64,000 bases of DNA. It comes from Chaetoceros tenuissimus. Taxonomy: Eukaryota > Bacillariophyta > Thalassiosirophyceae > Chaetocerotales > Chaetocerotaceae. The translations under genes were made by a program, and so were the position numbers. Below the pieces are notes generated by a model, which was not told where the DNA came from, did no database searches, and worked only from the letters and a program-made list of their open reading frames with translations. Positions 57,402 to 64,000 of this stretch are shown here, piece by piece (position 1 is the first letter of the stretch; the number at the start of each line of letters is the position of its first letter). Where the stretch lies: contig BLLK01000069.1 of assembly GCA_021927905.1 (NCBI GenBank), positions 1,984,001-2,048,000 of the forward strand, written 5' to 3'.

Positions 57402-57944
57402 TTAAAAATTATAGTCTGGTATATCATAGTCATCGTCATCTGGCTCTATAGATAAAGTGTTTGAAATTAAATCAAATGCAACAAATGCGGAACACCCCCA
57501 CAAAAATGTAAATATGACACAGTAGTATAAAAAATTGTAATAAATTTGGTTGGGATTCAGAATCAAAGAGAGATATGCACCCAAAGCGTAATTGATTGTA
57601 ACGATAATATGTGCTCCTACTACCAGATTTCTTCCCATGATGCCAGGGTTTTTAAAACCTTTTACTCCTTTGCATGTAATTTTGTAGATGTACAAAGCAC
57701 TGGACCCCGATAGAAAGAAAGAAACTACACCCAGATCAAATTGAAAGTCTTTACCTCCACGAGTCTTGACTGTGTTTTTCACTGCCCAACACCAGAAGAA
57801 GAGTGAAACTCCCATTACGACTTTGCTGAATTTGTTCAGTTTATCTAGGTGGTCGTCTGGTGTGAGATTCAATTGGGCGTACTTCCCATATGCATTATTC
57901 CCCGAGAGTCTGTGCGATGAAAAATCTGAATGAAAGAAAACCAT
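57402..57944 (-). CDS. Orphan four-transmembrane protein
   Basis: From the ATG at 57944 the protein is 180 aa. Hydrophobic segments: VVMGVSLFFWCWAV, GVVSFFLSGSSALYIY, LVVGAHIIVTINYALGAYLS, and YYCVIFTFLWGCSAFVAF. The C-terminus is acidic (EPDDDDYDIPDY), likely cytosolic. An alternative 5' structure uses a 4-nt first exon (ATGA, 58123-58120), a 194-nt GTGAGT...TTCAG intron and an exon from 57925, giving MNFSSHRLSGNN and 175 aa. Phase is right and the intron ends are good, so I cannot choose. No known family recognised; similar in size to small ER or organelle membrane proteins. It overlaps nothing and is convergent with RRP6. Confidence 0.65.
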   Translation of the reverse strand: MVFFHSDFSSHRLSGNNAYGKYAQLNLTPDDHLDKLNKFSKVVMGVSLFFWCWAVKNTVKTRGGKDFQFDLGVVSFFLSGSSALYIYKITCKGVKGFKNPGIMGRNLVVGAHIIVTINYALGAYLSLILNPNQIYYNFLYYCVIFTFLWGCSAFVAFDLISNTLSIEPDDDDYDIPDYNF

Positions 57945-58263
57945 AAAATTGAGTGAGGGATGGATTGGATTCGGAATAAGAAAAATTTTAACACCCTTGT
58001 TTTTCATTAGCTTAGATCGTGTGCACGACGAACGTATGTTTTCTGTGCCAATCCTCTTGGAATGCAAGTGAAATTGAAGTTCAACTTTTTGTGGCGCGAA
58101 AACAATGAAAAGACTCACTCATATTTTAGAGCCCGATGACGTTCGTTATTGATATTATTTGTGTATCTATCTCTATGCTATCAGCAGCGTTTATATTTTC
58201 TTTGGTGGATTTTATTGTCTATCTAGAAGAAGTATCTCGTTACGGTAATTCTTATATATAAAC
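57945..58263. promoter_or_regulatory. Divergent promoter region (four-TM orphan / phosphotransferase)
   Basis: 319 bp, or ~140 bp if the alternative start of the four-TM gene at 58123 is right. No further feature seen. Confidence 0.4.
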
Positions 58264-59820
58264 ATGGAGCTGCATCATCCATTTTTGACGAGTTTGTTCT
58301 TCATCGGCATAATTATGTCCTGCTCCGGGTTAGTCTCTCCCAGCCACCCAAATCCAGCATCAACAATAACCACTTTCACTTTCGCCATGGCACAAAGCAG
58401 CAATAATGATAGTACTGACAAAGATTCTTCTTCTGCAATGACAGCAACTAAAGGTCCACTTCTTAATGATAGTATTGACAAAGATTCTTCTTCTGCAATG
58501 ACAGCAACTAAATATCCACTTCTTAATGATAGTATTGACAAAGATTCTTCTTCTACAATGACAGCAATTAAAGATCCACTTCTTCAAGTTATTCAAAAGG
58601 CATTTCCTGATGTGCACTCTTATGAGGTCGATGATAACATAGTGCAGGCGAATGCAGAAGGTTTCGGTGTAACTGTCAAGAGTAATGACAGCGATAGATG
58701 CCTATTTGTCAAAACTGTTGAAGCATCAAAGTACTCACACAAACCATGGGGAGATTTGAGAAGAACATTATTATATGCAAGGACAGAAGCTAGATTCTAT
58801 TCTGATATTCTACCTATGCTCCAGAAGAAATCTTCATCTGATTGGTCAATTGCTCCATACTGCCACTTGTCTGCTACCTATCTAGATGGATTAATTGAAG
58901 AACATGAATCTACTTCAGCAAAGGAAGGAGACTCAGATAGTGATCCAGTTTATGATGAAAGTGAACATTCCATATTGATAGGTAAAGGTGGTAACTTGAT
59001 CCTAGACTCCATGAAGGAAGGCTATTACCAAGATTCGCCTCTCAAACCAGAAGAGGCAGTTGCCTGTTTGACTGCTATAGCCAAATTTCATGCTTTGGGT
59101 TTTCAAGATGAAGAGATTTTGTCAAAGGTCTCAGATAATTTATGTGAATACGGAGGATCCTATCATCTCAAAAATAGAAATCCAAAAGAGATTAAGAATC
59201 TACAAACAACTTGGGAGAACTTTGTAAAGGAAATTTCTCCAGCGAATGAAGAGCTTTTTACCAAGCAATCAATACAGGATTTGGCACAAAGAATGCAAAA
59301 TATGGCAGAATACATTTCAAATGAATTGTCACCTTCACACAAAGACAAGTATGCTACCATTGTGCACGGTGACTTTAAGAGTATGAACGTCTTCCTTCCT
59401 ACTACGGATAAGGATCATCCAGTCATTATTGATTTTGCATCAACAGGACTCGGAAACCCTCTTAGTGATGTAGCCATGCACATCACACATGCACTTGATC
59501 CAGAACACCTCGTCGATGGAGGGGAAGAGGCAATGGTCGATGCATATATCAATGCACTCAATGATGCACTACCTGATGGTCATTTTTACCCTCGGGATGA
59601 TGCATTCCGTCACTACCAACTTGCTGTATTGGATTACTTCCGATTTATTATGGGACGTCTCTGGCGTGGCTCAACATTGGACACATTTGAGAAAAGAAAG
59701 AATAGTAAAAATTCTGTGTATGTTAATAGAAGTCTCGATGCCGCATTCAATTTTATTGAAAGGGCAGACAAGTATCTTGAACGGTTTGAGAAGGAAGTCA
59801 ACGAAAGGGATGAGCTTTAG
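58264..59820 (+). CDS. EcKinase/choline-kinase-like phosphotransferase with N-terminal repeats
   Basis: 518 aa, one exon. A signal-anchor-like N-terminus (FLTSLFFIGIIMSCSGLVS) is followed by three 20-aa repeats. The kinase-like domain (~105-500) has the sheet FGVTVKSN ... LFVKTVEAS (the Lys likely binds ATP), EARFYSDILPML, LILDSMKEGYY (hinge), ACLTAIAKFHALGF, the catalytic loop IVHGDFKSMNVFLP (Asp, Asn), the metal-binding PVIIDFASTGLGNPLSDVAMH, and a C-terminal helix. This is the CHK/EcKinase clan (DUF1679, ecdysteroid kinase-like), which phosphorylates small alcohols. The substrate is not predictable; the secretory signal is unusual, and an internal Met (MAQSSN, residue 42) would remove it. 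Confidence 0.8.
   Translation: MELHHPFLTSLFFIGIIMSCSGLVSPSHPNPASTITTFTFAMAQSSNNDSTDKDSSSAMTATKGPLLNDSIDKDSSSAMTATKYPLLNDSIDKDSSSTMTAIKDPLLQVIQKAFPDVHSYEVDDNIVQANAEGFGVTVKSNDSDRCLFVKTVEASKYSHKPWGDLRRTLLYARTEARFYSDILPMLQKKSSSDWSIAPYCHLSATYLDGLIEEHESTSAKEGDSDSDPVYDESEHSILIGKGGNLILDSMKEGYYQDSPLKPEEAVACLTAIAKFHALGFQDEEILSKVSDNLCEYGGSYHLKNRNPKEIKNLQTTWENFVKEISPANEELFTKQSIQDLAQRMQNMAEYISNELSPSHKDKYATIVHGDFKSMNVFLPTTDKDHPVIIDFASTGLGNPLSDVAMHITHALDPEHLVDGGEEAMVDAYINALNDALPDGHFYPRDDAFRHYQLAVLDYFRFIMGRLWRGSTLDTFEKRKNSKNSVYVNRSLDAAFNFIERADKYLERFEKEVNERDEL
58403..58582 (+). repeat. Tandem repeat, 3 x 60 bp, in frame in the phosphotransferase gene
   Basis: Three 60-bp units (20 codons), each encoding a variant of NDSIDKDSSSAMTATK plus PLL. 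Units begin near 58403, 58463 and 58523. DNA identity is high, with few substitutions (for example GCAATG versus ACAATG). In-frame unit length and near-identity suggest recent expansion in a disordered N-terminal linker. Confidence 0.93.
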
Positions 59821-59962
59821 ATAAAAGGGATTTCTTTAGAAACTCAATAAACTAGGTCAATCAGCTACTCGAAATTCTTCAGCTATTCAGAGTTTGGAGA
59901 CAATGTACGAATATTACTCTAGTTATATTAAAATTTTACAAATCATTTCTTTCACGGTGCTT

Positions 59963-62014
59963 TTAGACATTGATGTTCAACTCAATGTATTCATTAGCTG
60001 GAGAAAGGTCGCGATAAATGCTTTTAAGCCCAAATAGTGTCCTTTCTTTTTTAGAAGCACTATAATGCTGTTTCTTCTTGATGTCGTCATAGTCTGGCAT
60101 ATCCGTCGTTGCAGCAATAATTTTTCTATCTGGATGACTGAATCGATGTGCACCCATATCAGTTTTGTTCTGACCTAATATCAACGTGCGACCTCGTATA
60201 GATACATCGCCAAGAGTAGATGTCGAAGAATCGAATTGCAATTCGCCAGGAGGGATATGAGCTTGCATATGCCGACCAATCACATCATTAATGGCGCTTC
60301 CCAAAATACATGGCCCACTAAGATACAGAAGGTCAAAGGAATGAGACAAATCTAAATCGGGAAAGGGATGATTCTCTTGTTTTGGACAAAGCATATCATC
60401 AAAGTCAACTGCAGTAAACCTATTCCGAATGCTATTCACAACTAACTCGATAGTCCTAGCGATAAATGGATGACCAGGTGCAGACGCAATGAAACCATTC
60501 CACAAGCAGCTTCCAGTATCCAACGTCCTACCGGGCTCATCCACAGGAACCATGAACCCGACATCATTTTCAAAAAGTTTTTCAAGGTCAGCTGAAAGTA
60601 GCACATCGACATCTGCATAAATTCCACCATGAATCAATAAGACGCAGTATCTGAACAAATCGGCCTTGAATGCTCCAGGGATTAAACTATCATACGCTTC
60701 CTTAACTTCGGGTGGGAAATGCGATGACAAAAATAAAGAAGCATCTTCATCATTGTAAAATATGTATTTCCATCCACTTAGTTTGAAAGACTGCACAAGT
60801 CTGGAGAAGTTGGGATATTTTGTATTGCTCAGGGGTTCAAAATATGTTTGATGAATGATCCTTGGAATGAGTCTATTTGCGTCTTTTCTATGTGTTGGAA
60901 TTGTAACTTGCAACATTTTTGAAGGTTTTGTTGTATGTGGTCGGAGTCTGCACAAAGTAGCGCAGTAACATGAACAAGGCTCACTACAACTTTTGCATTG
61001 AGAAAACATATCACCTCCCTCTTGCTTGGCAAGACACGAATGACACTTATAGGAAGGCAAACAGTCATTTTCAAGCAGTATATCGAAAAATCGAGGTGCA
61101 CAGATATTGTTATCGATTCTTGATGAATCAACTAAAACTTCACTTTCAGTCTTGGAATCTGCTGCCATTACTACAGCTTCTACCCCATGCTTTAGAAAAA
61201 AGATTTCATCCTCGGACTTTCCAGTGTTATACTTTGCCTCACAACAAGGTGTTTCATCAGAACGACTACAGAGTCCCATTAGTCTATGTGGATTTGATAT
61301 CCATTCACTATGGAGTCCAACGCAGTAACTTTGAAGTATGTTCCACTCAGATGGATTCTCCTTTATTGAACTTTGCACAAGTTCCCAAAGCTTTTCTCCT
61401 TTCCAAGTTGGATAATTCGCAATTGTCATGGCTTCATTCAGATTTTCCATTAGATATCGAACAAAAGCAATAGATTTCTTTCTACCACTCTTTGTAGCGC
61501 CAAGGTGTATAAAAGAAGAATTGATGAGTGGCTTTGAATTACCACTGTGCAAATTCGTCTGAATTAAAAAATTACGATTGTCACGTTCTAATATCTCTGG
61601 TACTCCACCAACTTCACTTGGCAAGAGCACTTGGTTGGTATCAACATATGGCTTTCCTTTTACAGCTATCATGCAAAATTTAAATAAATCTTTTCTAATC
61701 TCAGATATGATTGGAGAACTCTCTTCCAAACTCTGGTATAACTCGTATATCGAATTTGTCCTACTGATTGGAAATGACTGATCTGAGCACAAGTGACCAT
61801 AAGTATGTAGGAATGTCACCCTTTCTTGTTCAGACAGCATATGGATGAAAACATCTGAATGTTGTTTCAGTGTGAAGGTGGACCGGTCGTCTTTAGTTTG
61901 CACTTGTTCTGATGAAAGTCGATAGGATCCAAAAAACACGAGAAAAAACGAAAGAATGAGTTTGAGGAAACTGCAAAGGTCCAGGCTCCCCTTCTCAGAG
62001 ATCCTGGCTCTCAT
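59963..62014 (-). CDS. GT32-like glycosyltransferase (DXD sugar transferase), type II membrane
   Basis: 683 aa from the ATG at 62014; the longer frame upstream lacks an ATG. A short basic start and FLKLILSFFLVFFGSYRL form a signal anchor (Golgi type II). Residues ~40-370 are a conserved-looking region of unknown family, with a Cys-rich patch (CHSCLAKQ, CKSCSEPCSCYC). The C-terminal catalytic domain is glycosyltransferase sugar-binding (Gly_transf_sug): IPRIIHQTYFEPL, WKYIFYNDEDA, GAFKADLFRYCVLLIHGG and the DXD motif IYADVDVLL at about 60604-60614. The OCH1/GT32-type enzymes add mannose or galactose using nucleotide sugars with Mn2+. The donor is unknown. Confidence 0.83.
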   Translation of the reverse strand: MRARISEKGSLDLCSFLKLILSFFLVFFGSYRLSSEQVQTKDDRSTFTLKQHSDVFIHMLSEQERVTFLHTYGHLCSDQSFPISRTNSIYELYQSLEESSPIISEIRKDLFKFCMIAVKGKPYVDTNQVLLPSEVGGVPEILERDNRNFLIQTNLHSGNSKPLINSSFIHLGATKSGRKKSIAFVRYLMENLNEAMTIANYPTWKGEKLWELVQSSIKENPSEWNILQSYCVGLHSEWISNPHRLMGLCSRSDETPCCEAKYNTGKSEDEIFFLKHGVEAVVMAADSKTESEVLVDSSRIDNNICAPRFFDILLENDCLPSYKCHSCLAKQEGGDMFSQCKSCSEPCSCYCATLCRLRPHTTKPSKMLQVTIPTHRKDANRLIPRIIHQTYFEPLSNTKYPNFSRLVQSFKLSGWKYIFYNDEDASLFLSSHFPPEVKEAYDSLIPGAFKADLFRYCVLLIHGGIYADVDVLLSADLEKLFENDVGFMVPVDEPGRTLDTGSCLWNGFIASAPGHPFIARTIELVVNSIRNRFTAVDFDDMLCPKQENHPFPDLDLSHSFDLLYLSGPCILGSAINDVIGRHMQAHIPPGELQFDSSTSTLGDVSIRGRTLILGQNKTDMGAHRFSHPDRKIIAATTDMPDYDDIKKKQHYSASKKERTLFGLKSIYRDLSPANEYIELNINV

Positions 62015-62358
62015 CTCTACTATAAGTGCTCTAAGAAGGGCTACTTTGATGCAATGAAGATGCTTCTGATTATAATGCAAGTCCTATGCTAGTAGTATAC
62101 GAGTATGTCTTCATCTATCATTTGTGTTTGAGAGTTGAGAGTGAATGGTGACCATTCTCGTCTGTCTGCCAACATGTGTGGCTAAAATTTTCGTGGGACT
62201 TCAAATAAAAAATTCGCCAAAAGTCGCTTCGCCAAACTCGTCACTTTTTCATCGTGCCTTCAACAAGCTCTTTTTTCAGTCCTTTTCAAATTATAATGAA
62301 TTTCGTTCAGTTTATTAATCTATGCAATAAGAGTAAGCAGAAATATTAATACCGGAAA
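62015..62358. promoter_or_regulatory. Divergent promoter region (glycosyltransferase / zinc-ribbon protein)
   Basis: 344 bp between head-to-head genes. No gene or repeat of note. Confidence 0.45.
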
Positions 62359-64000
62359 ATGGTATATAAGTTAGGACTATGCGACGAAGCGATGAAGACC
62401 GGAGAATGCTTTGAGATTGATGGCGAATTCTACGCATGTGGGAAAGTCTGCTCTCCTTCAAATATGCAAAAGGGCAAGATTTATTTTGCTGAATCCATAG
62501 AAATTCCTGATGTGTCAATGATCCAAACTGAATCGGATGTAACTGATGATACAGCTATTATGGACAAAAAACTAGATCCTCGAGAAGACTGGGATCTGGA
62601 GACCACGAACAAAATGCAAAAACCGAAACCTACAAATACAGAGAAGACTTGTGCACATGCGATCTTAGACAACGATCAGAAATCAATATCTGTCTGGAGA
62701 AAATTCAAAGAATCAATTACCACACAGAATTTTCTCAACTTTAAATCGGTACAAATGGAAAAAATTTATTGTCCAACATGTCAATTGGATCTATGCCAAC
62801 CAAAAATGAATAAGATGCAGGAATCCTTACCATTTTTTTGTCATGGCTGTTCATCATATCTTGTACAAGAAGATACAGCGTCAGAAAATGCTCTTGATTC
62901 TTTAGTTGAAGCACTTACAGGAGAATCTGGTGAAAATATTCCCGAAAAAGGAAAGATTAGAGTTCTAGATCATATGGTGAAGAATACACCTTTTACCTTT
63001 CTCTGTGGAAGTATGCAGTCGAGTTCTGTTTCCTTAAGTATGAGTCATCAATCTGGATTCCAGAGTTCAATATCCTCAAGTGAACATGAAATAGACCAAG
63101 GGAAGTATTCAAAGGAAAAAATCTTAGCAGATATGCCTTTTCCAAACTCGAGTGACTGTTCTTCTCATGAAGCCCTGGCGAGTCACACAGTTGAGATCCA
63201 TGAGAATACTGAAAATGAAATGGTAGCAACAGATGCTGTCAAAAATCAGGAACTATTCCATCAAAAAGATGATGTAGAATTGACTGAGGAGAAAAGGAGG
63301 GATGAACAGAAACAAAGCGGAAACGATAAATCTTTGCCTATGGAACTTCAAGCTTCAATAACATTTGACGAGGAAAACAAAATACTACACGACAGTGAAC
63401 GAGTGTAAGTGAAAGATTCAATCGTATCTACACTTTCTTTTTTACGCGTCTTACCAACAAATTTACCTCATACAAAGACATGAAATTGGATCAAATGCAA
63501 TTCTGAAAGTGTCTTCAGAGAATAAAAAGCTATCTGAATTTATGTGCGAAAGATGTAGAATGCCAATGGTCAACGTCGATGAAGCTACACCAGTGTGCGT
63601 CACATGTCCTCTGATTCATCGTGAGGCTAGGAGAAACGCTTTGAATAAACGGTTTGATGAAAATAAAAGCACAGATGTAGGTTGTCTAGTGGAAGTCGTC
63701 AACCCTGAAGATGCAGAATCGAGAGCAAATACAAGCGACATGAAGGAACCACAAGAAGATATCACAGAGGATATCTGCCCAGTATCCAATGATTGCGATA
63801 ATTTTTCAACCAGGTTTGGGTTTGATCACTTGCCCATTAGCTACTCAGATTGCGAAGTGTTAGAAAAGGTACATACAATAGTTTTAGATACAAATGAAAA
63901 TCGAAACGAACGACCAAAAGTTCAAAGTGTGGACTGGCAACCTACTCATTCTCCAGAAGATATCCTTTGCAACGTTGAGGATTCATCCTCATCATCACAG
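62359..64000 (+). CDS. Zinc-ribbon orphan protein (3' partial)
   Basis: Exons 62359-63404 and 63478 to the right edge, 73-nt intron (GTAAGT...CAAAG), GT+A phase; the frame is still open at 64000, so the protein exceeds 520 aa. Two Cys pairs in exon 1 (CPTCQLDLC and FFCHGCSSYL) and two in exon 2 (MCERCRMPMVNVDEATPVCVTC) form zinc ribbons. The second resembles the Auto_anti-p27 (ZNRD2/SSSCA1) ribbon, CxxCxxPL..CxxC. Between them lies Ser/Glu-rich disorder. The N-terminus also has CDEAMKTGECFEIDGEFYAC, possibly another metal site. Function unknown; a multi-ribbon adaptor or scaffold is inferred. Confidence 0.65.

Overview
The window is nuclear DNA from a photosynthetic eukaryote, most likely a centric diatom. 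The evidence is: spliceosomal GT-AG introns, mostly 58-136 nt, often one or two per gene and often near the 5' end; N-terminal targeting sequences with the stramenopile signal-peptide/Phe cleavage motif (FKBP at 11.4 kb, TraB protein at 48.1 kb); System III holocytochrome c synthase; a BspA-type leucine-rich-repeat gene of the kind expanded in Chaetoceros-like diatoms (recalled, not searched); and an A+T-leaning, compact layout on both strands. No rRNA, tRNA, transposon, CRISPR array or viral gene was seen. Exons below were joined by hand from reading frame, splice sites and phase, so joins are predictions.

Layout. 0-9.6 kb: Nup35/53 nucleoporin (5' end outside the window), HSP90 co-chaperone p23, an Atg14/UVRAG-like PI3K subunit, an RGG-box protein, and a six-exon PLC-delta-type phospholipase C. 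9.7-22 kb: FAD monooxygenase, plastid/lumen FKBP, a SANT + MJ1316 + release-factor fusion, a PX + EDR2_C lipid-binding protein, an SNase-Excalibur nuclease, an acidic orphan and a Sec24-like COPII coat subunit. 22-31 kb: M14 carboxypeptidase, JmjN-JmjC-C5HC2 histone demethylase, a degenerate site-2-protease homologue and a Hook-type coiled-coil adaptor. 31.4-37.9 kb is the accessory-looking part: a frameshifted LRR gene, three sets of short orphan exons, an 832-aa orphan with a 5 x 78-bp tandem repeat, and a TPR protein. 38.8-64 kb returns to housekeeping genes: UPF1, holocytochrome c synthase, a beta-rich secretory orphan, an ankyrin protein, TraB protein, cytochrome P450, GCN5, an ABHD17-like hydrolase, RRP6, a four-TM orphan, an EcKinase-like phosphotransferase, a GT32-like glycosyltransferase, and a zinc-ribbon protein running off the right edge.

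The genes do not form an operon or pathway. Neighbours are grouped as divergent pairs sharing 300-650 bp promoter regions or as convergent pairs with short 3' spacers. Several act in the same broad processes: chromatin (KDM5-like, GCN5), RNA decay and quality control (UPF1, RRP6, the release-factor fusion), and phosphoinositide or membrane traffic (PLC, Atg14/UVRAG-like, PX-EDR2, Sec24, Hook). The most novel item is the release-factor fusion at 12.2-13.7 kb. It joins a GGQ peptidyl-tRNA hydrolase domain to a domain predicted to recognise RNA cyclic-phosphate ends, which would suit an organellar factor that rescues ribosomes on broken RNA.
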